64,000 nucleotides of DNA from Bradyrhizobium arachidis. GTDB taxonomy: Bacteria > Pseudomonadota > Alphaproteobacteria > Rhizobiales > Xanthobacteraceae. Position 1 is the stretch's first letter. Every line of letters begins with the position of its first letter. The notes beneath the pieces were generated by a model. It was given only the letters and a program-made list of their open reading frames with translations, had not been told where the DNA came from and did no database searches. Positions 1 to 7,893 of the stretch are shown in pieces. The position numbers and the translations under genes were made by a program. Where the stretch lies: NCBI RefSeq assembly GCF_024758505.1, contig NZ_CP077970.1, positions 930,001 to 994,000 of the forward strand, given 5' to 3'.

Positions 1-27
1 CCGACCGGCGCGGTGCTGGTGTACTGA
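1..27 (+). CDS. 3' end of a truncated upstream gene (tentative)
   Basis: Reading frame 1 gives a short tail ending PTGAVLVY followed by TGA. It is probably the C-terminus of a gene that begins before the window. Too little is present to assign a family, and the call rests only on an open frame at the window edge. Confidence 0.3.
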   Translation, partial: PTGAVLVY

Positions 28-154
28 GTTAGGAGAAGAGGGCGCAGAGGCGTCGTGCCGGCCCGGCGAAAGAATCGGACGGGAAGGGCGCAGCTTGCCC
101 ACCCCATGCCATCATTGCCAGCTTAGTCGTATCCTGGCGAAGGGGACGCCGGGG

Positions 155-430
155 ATGCCGCTGACGCGCGACAAGATCATAGGTCATGACATCGAACGCC
201 TCGCGTTCCGCTTCACCATGCTGAACGATGGCGAGACCGTGGATTGCCAGATCAGCGATGCCGCGATGGATGACCTCGCCGGCATGAAAGGCACCGAGAC
301 CAGCGCCCGGCAGGCGCAGTTCCTGTCGCTGCGCGAAACCATCGAGCGGATCGCCTCGGATCTCTACGACGAAGCTCCGCGCTTCAAGGGCTACGTCGTG
401 CGGATTTTTACGAAGCATCTGGGAAGATAG
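155..430 (+). CDS. DUF1488 family protein
   Basis: This is a small soluble protein of about 91 residues when started at the internal ATG that gives MPLTRDKI. That start fits the usual 85-95 residue length of DUF1488 proteins; an upstream ATG at 95 would add an unconserved 20-residue leader. The pattern of an early 'F' strand (RLAFRFTMLNDGETVDCQIS) followed by a helical C-terminal half is typical of the family, which is common in Rhizobiales. The function of the family is unknown. The gene stands alone, with no clear operon partner. Confidence 0.65.
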   Translation: MPLTRDKIIGHDIERLAFRFTMLNDGETVDCQISDAAMDDLAGMKGTETSARQAQFLSLRETIERIASDLYDEAPRFKGYVVRIFTKHLGR

Positions 431-554
431 CCGGACAAGCCCGCAACTTGCGATGGCTTCGAAAGGGTTCATTAAGGGCAGCCTGTAGTTGCATTGGATG
501 GTGGCGGCGCGGCGTGAGACTATGCCTCGCAGTAGCCCAGGCCTTAACTCTCGC

Positions 555-1328
555 ATGACCAGACGATCCATATTGCTGTTCGTAGCCGTCACCCTGCTGG
601 CCGGAAACCTGGTGTATGCGCACCTCGCCGGGCCAAGCGCCTTTGCGCGCGATTTCGATCAGAACATCGCGCGCTTTCCGTTGGCTGCATCGATTGCACG
701 CAGCGATCCAAATCTCAGAGATGTCTTCCTGCGGCGGACTGAAGAGGCTTTCAACGAGAGCGGATGGCGCGCCGCCAAAGGTGCGCTCAATATGATTCTT
801 GCGGCCGAGATGGAAGTCTATGCCGACGATGAGCACATCAATGCGGTAGGCCGTGCGGAATTGGCGGCTCTCCTGAAGCTCGCGAGCAATCCGTTGGCTT
901 GCAAGTCCTATCTGTTGGCCGGGTTTGAGCGCGGTGAATTTCGAGAAGCAACGCAAGAGTTTGCGGATCTTGCGTCGGCACATGGGGCAGCGATCAAAAA
1001 CGGCTTCGAGCGCAAGACGAATGGTGTTGCCAGGACACAGGCGAGCGACGCGGAGATCATCGCGATCGAACGGCAATTGAGTCTGGGACCATTCGCGGAA
1101 CTCACCCGGCAGGAGCTCGGGGCTCAGGCAAAATATCTCGCCGGAAACCCTGATCGCATGTGCAGTGCGGCCATCAAGAAGCAGCTCAATCTGCTTTCAG
1201 GCGACAGTCATGACGCTGCTCACGCTTCGCGCATACGCAGAGCCGGGTCGGACAGGATTGATATTGCCGCGGTTCTCGTGAAGCTGTGTCGGGAGCCCGG
1301 CAACGGCTTGTCTTGCGATGGCCCGTGA
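555..1328 (+). CDS. hypothetical membrane-anchored or secreted protein
   Basis: I do not recognise the family. The ATG at 555 gives a classical signal or anchor sequence: MTRRS followed by the hydrophobic run ILLFVAVTLLAGNLVYA. The remaining roughly 230 residues look soluble and helical, with a few cysteines (LACKSY, DRMCSA, KLCREP). An earlier in-frame ATG at 489 would place unlikely arginine-rich sequence ahead of the signal. Just after the stop, near 1350-1380, lies a fragment of a common Bradyrhizobium intergenic repeat (GGCCGGGACAAGCCCCG), so the last residues may be close to repeat-derived sequence. Confidence 0.55.
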   Translation: MTRRSILLFVAVTLLAGNLVYAHLAGPSAFARDFDQNIARFPLAASIARSDPNLRDVFLRRTEEAFNESGWRAAKGALNMILAAEMEVYADDEHINAVGRAELAALLKLASNPLACKSYLLAGFERGEFREATQEFADLASAHGAAIKNGFERKTNGVARTQASDAEIIAIERQLSLGPFAELTRQELGAQAKYLAGNPDRMCSAAIKKQLNLLSGDSHDAAHASRIRRAGSDRIDIAAVLVKLCREPGNGLSCDGP

Positions 1329-1393
1329 CGCCAATCCCGAGCCGACCTCGTGGATGGCCGGGACAAGCCCCGCCATGACGATGCAGCCGGAGT

Positions 1394-1876
1394 TCACCCC
1401 TCCAAATTCCTCAGCAACAGCTTCAGCGCCGTTCCGGCAAACACCTGCATGTTCGCAAGCCTGTCATTGCTGCCGGTCTCCAGCGTGATCACTTCGGATG
1501 CGCCGCCGGCGACCGCCATGCAGCTATGGCCGGCGGCGTCGCCGTAGCGGTTTCCGGTCGGGCCTGTCGCTCCCGTTTCCGACAGGCCCCAGACGGTGCC
1601 GAAGCGGCTGCGCATCTGTTCGGCGAGCAGTTTTGCGTAGGGCTCCGACGAGGATCGAAAGCCCTTCATTCCTTCGTCGGAAATATCCATCAGCACGCGC
1701 CGGGCATCGCGGGTATAGACCACCGCGCCGCCGAGGAAGTACGCGGAGGCACCGGGCACAGCGAGCAGGCTCGCCGCGATCAATCCGCCGGACGAGGATT
1801 CTGCGACCGCAATGGTTTCCTTGCGCGCGATCAGCCTGGCCGCGACTTGTTCCGCAATGCCAACGAGCTCTTTCAT
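1394..1876 (-). CDS. CinA C-terminal domain protein (nicotinamide-nucleotide amidase type)
   Basis: The 160-residue protein corresponds to the stand-alone CinA-C/PncC domain, which deamidates nicotinamide mononucleotide in the pyridine-nucleotide salvage cycle. The N-terminal VAESSSGGLIAASLL segment, the ...GAVVYTRDARR... stretch and the SETGATGPTG segment match family motifs. The start MKELVGIAEQ is preceded by an AGGAAGAGG ribosome site, which decides against the upstream ATG at 1909. A late region (NRYGDAAGHSCMAVAG) corresponds to the variant 'G-x-x-x-x-a' strand of this subfamily. It lies tail-to-tail with the preceding hypothetical gene and divergent from the amidohydrolase operon. Confidence 0.8.
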   Translation of the reverse strand: MKELVGIAEQVAARLIARKETIAVAESSSGGLIAASLLAVPGASAYFLGGAVVYTRDARRVLMDISDEGMKGFRSSSEPYAKLLAEQMRSRFGTVWGLSETGATGPTGNRYGDAAGHSCMAVAGGASEVITLETGSNDRLANMQVFAGTALKLLLRNLEG

Positions 1877-2019
1877 GATGCCTCTTCCTTGCCTGTAACC
1901 GAGTTGCACCTTCCTAGCATATGAGACGGGCGGGGACCCACGTTGCAGGCGCCGGCCGGGCCTGCTTCAATGTGGCAACAACCAGCGCGCCACGTGCGGC
2001 CTGCGCAAGAGGAAACGTC

Positions 2020-3105
2020 ATGACGTCCCTGATCGCCGGCGGCGTGGATTGCGACGTGCATCCGGCCGTCCCGCATCTCACCAGCTTGCTGCCGTATCTC
2101 AATGACTACTGGCGCGACCAGGTGACGACGCGCGGGATGGTTGATCTGGTTTCGCAGTCCTATCCAGCCAACTCGCCGATCACGGCGCGCCCGGATTGGC
2201 GGCCCGAGCAAGGCAAGCCGGGCGAGCACCTCGAAGATGTGCGGCGCCACGTGCTCGATCCCTTCCAGCTCTCCTATGCGATCTGCAATCCGCTCTACGG
2301 CGTGCAGATGGTATTTTCGGAGGACATGGCGGATGCCTTCTGCCGCGCGTTGAACGACTGGCTGGCGAAGGAATGGCTCGAGCGCGACCCGCGGCTGCGC
2401 GGCTCGATCGTCATTTCCGTGCAGAGCATCGAGAAGGCCGTTGCCGAGATCGAGCGTTGCGCGAAAGACCCGCGCTTCGTCCAGGTGCTGATGCTTGTCA
2501 TGGGCGACACGCCGCTTGGCAAGCGCGCGCTCTGGCCGATCTACGAAGCCGCGGAGCGGCTGGAACTGCCGATCGGCGTCCACGCCGGTTCCGCCTATCA
2601 CAATCCGCCGACTGCGGTGGGCTGGGGTTCCTATCACATCGAGGACTATGTCGGCCAAGCCCAGGCGTTCCAAACCCAGCTCACCAGCCTGATTGTGGAA
2701 GGCGTATTCGTGCGCCATCCGCGCCTGAAGATGGTGATGCTGGAATCCGGCTTCACGTGGCTGCCGCCCTATCTCTGGCGGCTGCACAAGTTCTGGCGCG
2801 GGGTGCGGATGGAGACGCCATGGGTCGACCGCGCGCCGCTGGAAATTGTGCGCAGCAACATCCGTTTTTCGTTGCAGCCGGTCGACGCGCCGCCGGATTC
2901 GGGAACGTTAAATCGCCTGTTTGATCATATGCAGTCCGACGAATTAGTCCTATTCTCCACCGACTATCCGCACTGGCAATTCGACGGCCAGGACGCGCTG
3001 CCCGAAGGTCTCACCCCTGATCTCGTGCGCAAGATCATGATCGATAATCCGCACGCGACCTATCCCCGCCTGAAAGAACGCCCTCCCAAGGAGGCAAGGC
3101 CATGA
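2020..3105 (+). CDS. amidohydrolase 2 family metal-dependent hydrolase/decarboxylase (first of pair)
   Basis: A 361-residue TIM-barrel amidohydrolase (PF04909). Visible metal-site elements are the N-terminal D12-V-H14, the strand-5 histidine in GVHAGS, the ESGF strand and the strand-8 aspartate in FSTDYPHW. The family includes aromatic-acid decarboxylases and hydrolases of ring-cleavage products; the substrate here is unknown. The ATG at 2020 has an AGGAAAC ribosome site, so the 33-residue upstream extension is unlikely. Its stop overlaps the start of the next gene (ATGA), so the two are translationally coupled. The two encoded proteins are clearly paralogous and may form a hetero-oligomer. 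Confidence 0.85.
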   Translation: MTSLIAGGVDCDVHPAVPHLTSLLPYLNDYWRDQVTTRGMVDLVSQSYPANSPITARPDWRPEQGKPGEHLEDVRRHVLDPFQLSYAICNPLYGVQMVFSEDMADAFCRALNDWLAKEWLERDPRLRGSIVISVQSIEKAVAEIERCAKDPRFVQVLMLVMGDTPLGKRALWPIYEAAERLELPIGVHAGSAYHNPPTAVGWGSYHIEDYVGQAQAFQTQLTSLIVEGVFVRHPRLKMVMLESGFTWLPPYLWRLHKFWRGVRMETPWVDRAPLEIVRSNIRFSLQPVDAPPDSGTLNRLFDHMQSDELVLFSTDYPHWQFDGQDALPEGLTPDLVRKIMIDNPHATYPRLKERPPKEARP

Positions 3106-4211
3106 ACGTCCAATTCCGCGAACGAACGGAATCCGCTTCTCCCCTCACCACCACGACCGCGATCGCGGACTGCGACATCCACCCGGCACGCGCGAACAGA
3201 ACCGAGCTCTATCCCTATCTCGCCAAACGCTGGCAGCATCATCTCGAAGTCTACGGCGTGCACGCCTACCAGGGCATGATGGAAGGCCCGCCCTATCCAA
3301 AGGCCCAGCCCAACGCATCGCGCCGCGATGCCTATCCGCCGGAAGGCGGCCCGCAGGGTTCTTCACTGTCCTTCATGCAGAAGCAGCTTCTCGATCCCAA
3401 CAACGTGCAGCTCGGCGTGCTCAATCCGCTCAACAGCGGGCAGGGGATCCGCAATCACGAGCTCTCCGCCGCGCTCTGCTCCGCCATCAACGACTGGCAG
3501 ATCGACAAATGGACCAGCAAGGACAAGCGGCTGAAGGCCTCGATCGTCGTCGGCAATGAGGATGGCATGACGGCGGCCGCCGAAATCCGCGAGCGCGCCG
3601 GCGACAAGAATTTTGTCCAGGTGCTGCTGCTGAGCCGCAATGTCGAGCCGCTGGGACAGCGTCGCTACTGGCCGATCTATCAGGCTGCTGAAGAGGCGGG
3701 GCTGCCGGTCGGCGTCCACGCCTTCGGCTTCGGCGGCAACCCGATCACGCCGTCGGGCTGGCCGTCCTACTACATCGAGGAGATGGTCGGACATTCGCAG
3801 TGCCAGCAATCTGCGTTGGCGAGCCTCGTGCTCGAAGGCGTGTTCGAACGCTTCCCGAAACTGAAGATGGTGATGATCGAGGCCGGCTTTGGCTGGGCGC
3901 CGTCGCTGGCCTGGCGGCTCGACAAGGCCTGGCAGCGCCTGCGCAGCGAGGTGCCGCATGTAAAGCGGCCGCCGTCCGAATATATCCGCGAGCAGGTGTG
4001 GTGGACCACGCAGCCGATGGAGGATCCGGAACGTCGCGAGGATCTGTTCGACGTCATCAAATGGATCGGCTGGGACCGGCTCTTGTTCGCGACCGACTAT
4101 CCGCATTGGGATTACGACGAGCCATCGCGCGTGCTGCCGGCCGGTGTCAGCGAAGCCAATCGCGCGGCGTTCTATCTCGGCAACGCGCAGAAGCTGTACG
4201 GCGTGTCCTGA
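3102..4211 (+). CDS. amidohydrolase 2 family protein (second of pair)
   Basis: A 369-residue paralogue of the preceding protein with the same architecture: D25-I-H27 near the N-terminus, GVHAFGFGG at strand 5, IEAGFGW, and FATDYPHWDYD at strand 8. The paralogues share PIYEAAE/PIYQAAE, the VEGVF/LEGVF helix and the YLW/LAWRL helix, consistent with an old tandem duplication. It overlaps its upstream neighbour by 4 bases, and its stop overlaps the start of the Rieske gene. The three genes therefore form a tight operon, presumably one pathway for an aromatic or cyclic acid. Confidence 0.85.
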   Translation: MNVQFRERTESASPLTTTTAIADCDIHPARANRTELYPYLAKRWQHHLEVYGVHAYQGMMEGPPYPKAQPNASRRDAYPPEGGPQGSSLSFMQKQLLDPNNVQLGVLNPLNSGQGIRNHELSAALCSAINDWQIDKWTSKDKRLKASIVVGNEDGMTAAAEIRERAGDKNFVQVLLLSRNVEPLGQRRYWPIYQAAEEAGLPVGVHAFGFGGNPITPSGWPSYYIEEMVGHSQCQQSALASLVLEGVFERFPKLKMVMIEAGFGWAPSLAWRLDKAWQRLRSEVPHVKRPPSEYIREQVWWTTQPMEDPERREDLFDVIKWIGWDRLLFATDYPHWDYDEPSRVLPAGVSEANRAAFYLGNAQKLYGVS

Positions 4212-4624
4212 TGGCGCGGCATGTGATTGCCCCGGTGGACGAACTGCCGCCGGGCACGCGAAAATTCCTGGAGATCGAGGGCCGGCCGATCGCGGTCTTC
4301 AACATCAAGGGCGAATACTTTGGCCTGCTCAATCGCTGCCCGCATCAGGGCGCGGCGCTGTGCGAGGGCCCGCTGATCGGTCTCGCGCAATCCAAAACTC
4401 CCGGCGAGATCGAATACACAAAACTCGGCGAGATCATCCGCTGCCCCTGGCACGGCTGGGAGTTCGACGTCCGCACCGGCCAGTCCTACTGCGACCCCCG
4501 CCGCTTCCGCGTGAAGGCGTATCCCGCGCATGTCGAGCCGGGTGCGAGCGTGGTGAAGGGTCCGTATGTCGCGGAGACGATTCCCGTTACGGTCGAGAGC
4601 GACTACGTCGTGGTGGAGCTGTAG
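4211..4624 (+). CDS. Rieske [2Fe-2S] ferredoxin-type protein
   Basis: A 137-residue soluble Rieske protein. The cluster ligands are visible as C43-P-H45 (in NRCPHQGAALC) and C78-PW-H81 (in RCPWHGWEF), the standard CxH/CxxH pair. There is no oxygenase catalytic domain, so it should act as an electron carrier or as a small subunit of an enzyme. It starts within the stop of the second amidohydrolase (TGATG) and is therefore co-translated. A partnership between a Rieske protein and amidohydrolases is unusual; no reductase gene is nearby. Confidence 0.85.
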   Translation: MARHVIAPVDELPPGTRKFLEIEGRPIAVFNIKGEYFGLLNRCPHQGAALCEGPLIGLAQSKTPGEIEYTKLGEIIRCPWHGWEFDVRTGQSYCDPRRFRVKAYPAHVEPGASVVKGPYVAETIPVTVESDYVVVEL

Positions 4625-4633
4625 CTTCTCCAC

Positions 4634-4797
4634 TTACCCTCCCCTGGAGGGGGAGGGTCGATCGCGCGAAGCGCGAGCGGGGTGGGGTGATCTCTCCACA
4701 CGGGCTGCGTTCGTCGCGGAGGGACCGTCACCCCACCCCGACTCACATTTTCGCTGCGCTCAATGTGAGCCGACCCTCCCCCTCCAGGGGAGGGTAA
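4634..4797. repeat. TTACCCTCC palindrome, short non-coding form
   Basis: An approximately 164-bp interrupted palindrome. The left arm runs TTACCCTCCCCTGGAGGG... through ...GGTGGGGTGA, and the right arm mirrors it from TCACCCCACC to the TAA end. The centre is only about 40 bases. The same family recurs at 24445-24601 (short form), at 32297-32814 (carrying a DUF559 gene) and at 57340-57360 (minimal form). It lies between the Rieske operon and a convergent LysR gene, where it could also act as a transcription terminator. Confidence 0.85.
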
Positions 4798-4856
4798 AGA
4801 CACGGCGACGAATGCGAACGACGCGCTCGGAAGCTTCGTAGGCTCAACGCCTTGCG

Positions 4857-5756
4857 TCACGCTTTAGTCTGCGCCGCCGCGACCACCCAATCCCTGAAAG
4901 CAGCGAGCTTCGGCGCGTCGCGGCGGCCCTCGGGTGAGACCAGGTAGAAGCCGGCATCGGTCGGCAGCGCGATGCGGAAGGGGACCACGAGGCGGCCCTT
5001 GGCGATGTCGTCCTGCACATAGGCGGTGCGGCCCATCGCAACGCCGATGCCGTCGATCGCGGCCTGGACGGTCATGAAGATCATGTCGAAGGTGATGCCG
5101 GGTTGCCTCGCGATGTTGCTCGGCAGGCCGGCCGCCGTCAGCCACAGCCGCCAGTCGTCGCTGTTGGCGTTGGAGGTGTGCAGGAGCACGTGGTCCTTGA
5201 GGTCTTCCGGGCAGCGCAGCGGCTTGTCGCCGCGCAGAAGGCCCGGGCTGCACACGGGAAACAGCTCGTCCGCCATCAGCCAGTCGGCGCGCACGCCCGG
5301 CCACTGGCCGCGGCCGTAGCGAATGCCGGCATCGACATTGTCGCGCTGGAAATCGATCAGGCTGGTCGAGGTGGTGATGCGCACGTCGATGCCGGGATGC
5401 GCCTCCTGGAAGTCGGTGAGCCGCGGCAGCAGCCATTTTGCGGCAAGCGAAGCCAGCGTCGAGACGGTCAGCACCTTGTCGTCGTCCTTGCGCAGCAGGC
5501 GGTCGGTCGCAAGCCTGAGGTCGTTGAACGCGGCGCGCACCCCCGGCAGGTAGTCGCGCGCCTCCGCCGTCAGCGCCAGCGCCCGGTTCTGCCGGACGAA
5601 CAGGCGGATGCCGAGCTCCTCCTCCAGCCGGCGGATCTGATGGCTGATCGCGGTCTGCGTCACGTTCAACTCGGCTGCGGCCAGCGTGAAGCTCAGATGG
5701 CGGGCGGCGGCCTCAAAGGCCCGTAAACCGTTCAGCGAAGGCAGTCTGGAGGTCAT
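4857..5756 (-). CDS. LysR-family transcriptional regulator (GcvA/VtlR-like)
   Basis: A 299-residue LysR protein. The N-terminal winged helix-turn-helix (residues about 6-65: LNGLRAFEAAARHLSF...LNVTQTAISHQIRRLEEELG) is followed by a periplasmic-binding-like effector domain. The SLNGLRAFEAAARH opening is typical of the GcvA/VtlR/LsrB branch. It is divergent from a DUF1127 gene; in Brucella and Agrobacterium the LysR regulator VtlR controls small DUF1127 proteins, which suggests the same link here (inference). A GCATGA/TCATGC dyad lies in the shared intergenic region. Confidence 0.85.
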   Translation of the reverse strand: MTSRLPSLNGLRAFEAAARHLSFTLAAAELNVTQTAISHQIRRLEEELGIRLFVRQNRALALTAEARDYLPGVRAAFNDLRLATDRLLRKDDDKVLTVSTLASLAAKWLLPRLTDFQEAHPGIDVRITTSTSLIDFQRDNVDAGIRYGRGQWPGVRADWLMADELFPVCSPGLLRGDKPLRCPEDLKDHVLLHTSNANSDDWRLWLTAAGLPSNIARQPGITFDMIFMTVQAAIDGIGVAMGRTAYVQDDIAKGRLVVPFRIALPTDAGFYLVSPEGRRDAPKLAAFRDWVVAAAQTKA

Positions 5757-5780
5757 TTGGCAGCAGGATTGTCAGCATAT

Positions 5781-5799
5781 GCATGAGTTTATTTCATGC
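5781..5799. promoter_or_regulatory. probable LysR operator
   Basis: A perfect dyad with arms GCATGA and TCATGC around a 7-base spacer. It lies 25 bases upstream of the lysR start and about 80 bases upstream of the DUF1127 gene, the usual position for a divergent LysR binding site. Confidence 0.45.
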
Positions 5800-5878
5800 G
5801 AATAGGTACAAATTGTCGTTTGTGGAAGGCTTTGCGCAGGCAGATATTAGCATCCAACGTTAGCTCGAGGAGCTGAAA

Positions 5879-6094
5879 ATGTCTACGTACACCACCCATT
5901 CGATGACAAATCATCATGCGCTAGGAAGTGCGCAGAGGCTGCTCTACCAGATCGGCGACACCCTCCACGTCTGGCACGAGCGCTACCGCACGCGGCGCGA
6001 GCTTGCCAACTGGACCAGCCGCGATCTCCAGGACATCGGCCTCTCCTGGAGTGACATTGCCTACGAAGCCGACAAACCCTTCTGGCGGGCCTGA
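5879..6094 (+). CDS. DUF1127 (YjiS-like) small protein
   Basis: A 71-residue protein. The C-terminal half (WHERYRTRRELANWTSRDLQDIGLSWSDIAYEADKPFWR) is the DUF1127 arginine-rich motif with the conserved L-x-D-I-G-L segment. Such proteins are implicated in phosphate, carbon or envelope regulation and may contact RNA, but no biochemical role is settled. A GAGGAGCTG ribosome site lies just upstream. It is divergent from a LysR gene and followed by a strong hairpin terminator, so it is probably transcribed alone under LysR control. Confidence 0.85.
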   Translation: MSTYTTHSMTNHHALGSAQRLLYQIGDTLHVWHERYRTRRELANWTSRDLQDIGLSWSDIAYEADKPFWRA

Positions 6095-6105
6095 TTGGCC
6101 GCCCG

Positions 6106-6146
6106 GCCGGCGCCGCCTGATCAGGGGCGCCGGCGGTCCTTTTTTT
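6106..6146 (+). terminator. Rho-independent terminator after DUF1127 gene
   Basis: A GC-rich stem (GCCGGCGCC paired with GGCGCCGGC) is followed by a run of seven T residues at 6140-6146. It ends the DUF1127 transcript; some read-through into the GNAT gene is possible. Confidence 0.8.
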
Positions 6147-6161
6147 CCGCGGGAGCGTGTC

Positions 6162-6785
6162 ATGAGCACCCTTCGCCTGGATGACCTGAAGCAATATTCC
6201 GACAGCTTGCGCACCCGTCACGGCGAACCGCTGACGCTGCGCTTTGTCGAGCCACGCGACACCGAAGAGCTGCAGCACTACTTCCGCTCGCTCTCGACCC
6301 GCTCGCGCTACAACCGCTTTTTCGGTGCGATCAGCGAACTGCCGAAGGGGCTGCTGCACGACTTCCTCCAGATCGGCGACCGCGAGCGTTTTAGCGTCGT
6401 CGCGACCATGATGGTCGACGGTTTTGAGACCATCGTCGGCGAAGTGCGCTACGCCTTCCACGCCGAGACCTCGACGGTCGAATTCGGCCTGTCGGTCGAC
6501 GACCGCTGGCAGGGCCACGGCATCGGCTCGGCGCTGTTGAAGAATCTCGAATGCCGCGCCGCCGCGTTCGGCGCCGAACATCTCTACGGCGACACGCTGC
6601 GCTCCAACGAGACGATGATCTCGCTCGCGGGCAAGTCCGGCTTCGCCTTCATCAACCATCCGGACGACTGGAAGCTTGTCCGCTTCGACAAGCAGATCGC
6701 CACAGCGCCGAAGGAGATTCCCTGCGCGAGCTGGCGTCTCGCCGCCCTTTCCCGTCAGGCCGCCAGCCCCTCAGCCTCGGCCTGA
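6162..6785 (+). CDS. GNAT-family N-acetyltransferase
   Basis: A 207-residue acetyltransferase. The acetyl-CoA binding motif A is seen as VDDRWQGHGIGSALLKNLECRA (Q/RxxGxG/A), followed by the SNETMISLAGKSGF helix typical of GNAT proteins. The N-terminal LTLRFVEPRDTEELQHYFRSLSTRSRYNRFF resembles the GNAT domain fused to acetyl-CoA synthetase-like proteins that acetylate enzymes, so protein lysine acetylation is one possibility. The ATG at 6162 follows GGGAG. It is preceded and followed by terminators and is therefore a single-gene unit. Confidence 0.8.
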   Translation: MSTLRLDDLKQYSDSLRTRHGEPLTLRFVEPRDTEELQHYFRSLSTRSRYNRFFGAISELPKGLLHDFLQIGDRERFSVVATMMVDGFETIVGEVRYAFHAETSTVEFGLSVDDRWQGHGIGSALLKNLECRAAAFGAEHLYGDTLRSNETMISLAGKSGFAFINHPDDWKLVRFDKQIATAPKEIPCASWRLAALSRQAASPSASA

Positions 6786-6793
6786 ACTACTCG

Positions 6794-6832
6794 AGGCCCG
6801 GCTCCGCTGATGCAGAGCTGGGCTTTCTTTTT
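6794..6832 (+). terminator. terminator after GNAT gene
   Basis: An 11-bp stem with two G-T pairs (AGGCCCGGCTC paired with GAGCTGGGCTT) around a 10-base loop runs into TTTCTTTTT. It lies between convergent genes and overlaps the last bases of the hydratase gene on the other strand. Confidence 0.75.
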
Positions 6833-7661
6833 ACTTCCCCGTGAAGTTCGGCTTGCGCTTGTCGATGAAGGCCTGCACGGCCTCCTTGTGATCGGCGGTC
6901 GTGGTCAGGCGGATCAACCGCTCGGCCTCGTGGTCTCGGGCGGTCTCGAAGTCGAACAGCAGCGCCTCGTCGAGATTGTCCTTCATGTAGCGCAGCGCCA
7001 GCCGCGGACCCTCGGCGAGCGACTTTGCCAGCGCAAAAGTTTCCGCCTGCAGCCTGTCGTCGGGCACAACGCGGTTGACCAGCCCGATCGCCTCGCACCT
7101 GTTGGCATCGACCTTGTCACCGGTGAACATCAATTCGCGCGCTCGTGAGGTGCCGACGAGGCGCGTCAGCAGCCAGGCGATGCCATAGTCGCCGCTCAGC
7201 GCGACGCGGGCGTAGCCGGTCGAGATGAAGGCCGATTGCGCGGCGATGCGGATGTCGCAGGCCATCGCGATCGCAAGGCCCGCGCCGACCGCCGGACCAG
7301 GCAATGCCGCAATCGTCGGCTTGCGCACTGCGACCAGCGCGCCCGTCAACAGGCGCTGCCGCTCCTGGAGATCGGCGACCTTTGCATCGAACGGCATCTC
7401 GAACTTCGCCTTGTCGCGATGCGCGCCCATGCCCTTGACGTTGCCGCCGGCGCAAAAGGCCTGGCCGGCGCCGGTGATCAGCAGCGCGCCGATGGTGGGA
7501 TCCTCGCCGCAGGTGCGGATCATCGTGCGCAGCGCCGGCGTGAGGTTGTCCGACAGCGCGTTGCGCGCCTCCGGCCGGTTCAGCGTGATGACCGCGACGC
7601 GGTCGCGGATGGCGCAGAGGAGCTCGTTGGTGCCGGTGTCGATGGTGGTTTCCGTGGTCAT
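6831..7661 (-). CDS. enoyl-CoA hydratase/isomerase family protein
   Basis: A 276-residue crotonase-fold protein. The oxyanion-hole motifs are visible as ITGAGQAFCAGGNVKGM and LPGPAVGAGLAIAMACDIRIA. The second catalytic acid region reads GDYGIAWLLTRLVG. It probably hydrates or isomerises an acyl-CoA in beta-oxidation. The start at 7661 follows a GGGGAGCGAG ribosome site. The reading frame stays open upstream only because IS110 copy A is inserted about 30 bases before the ATG; that extension is IS sequence and not protein. The insertion must have replaced the native promoter region. Confidence 0.85.
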   Translation of the reverse strand: MTTETTIDTGTNELLCAIRDRVAVITLNRPEARNALSDNLTPALRTMIRTCGEDPTIGALLITGAGQAFCAGGNVKGMGAHRDKAKFEMPFDAKVADLQERQRLLTGALVAVRKPTIAALPGPAVGAGLAIAMACDIRIAAQSAFISTGYARVALSGDYGIAWLLTRLVGTSRARELMFTGDKVDANRCEAIGLVNRVVPDDRLQAETFALAKSLAEGPRLALRYMKDNLDEALLFDFETARDHEAERLIRLTTTADHKEAVQAFIDKRKPNFTGK

Positions 7662-7893
7662 CTCGCTCCCCGTTATTTTGTTTGGTCTCGTAGCAACCAT
7701 TAAATGGCGGCTGTGCTTTACGCCGTTTGGATCGTCGGCGTCTGTCATGATGACGCCGTGCTCGCGTCCGTCAAGGCGTGGCCTGGCGGCAGATCGCGTG
7801 AAGTTGGGGCAAACGACGGCCATCCTTGACGGACGCTGCGCGCGACGTCGTGAGGGGCCGTAGGTCGGGACGAAGAAACGCGTCCCGGTCGAA

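Noticed and set aside
408..1076. Frame on the minus strand opposite the membrane-anchored hypothetical protein
   Set aside because: The plus-strand frame has a signal-like start, while the minus-strand product is Arg/His-rich without features.
4612..4797. Short frames crossing the TTACCCTCC palindrome (for example PPLEGEGRSREARAGWG words)
   Set aside because: These peptides recur wherever the repeat occurs and reflect the repeat, not a protein.
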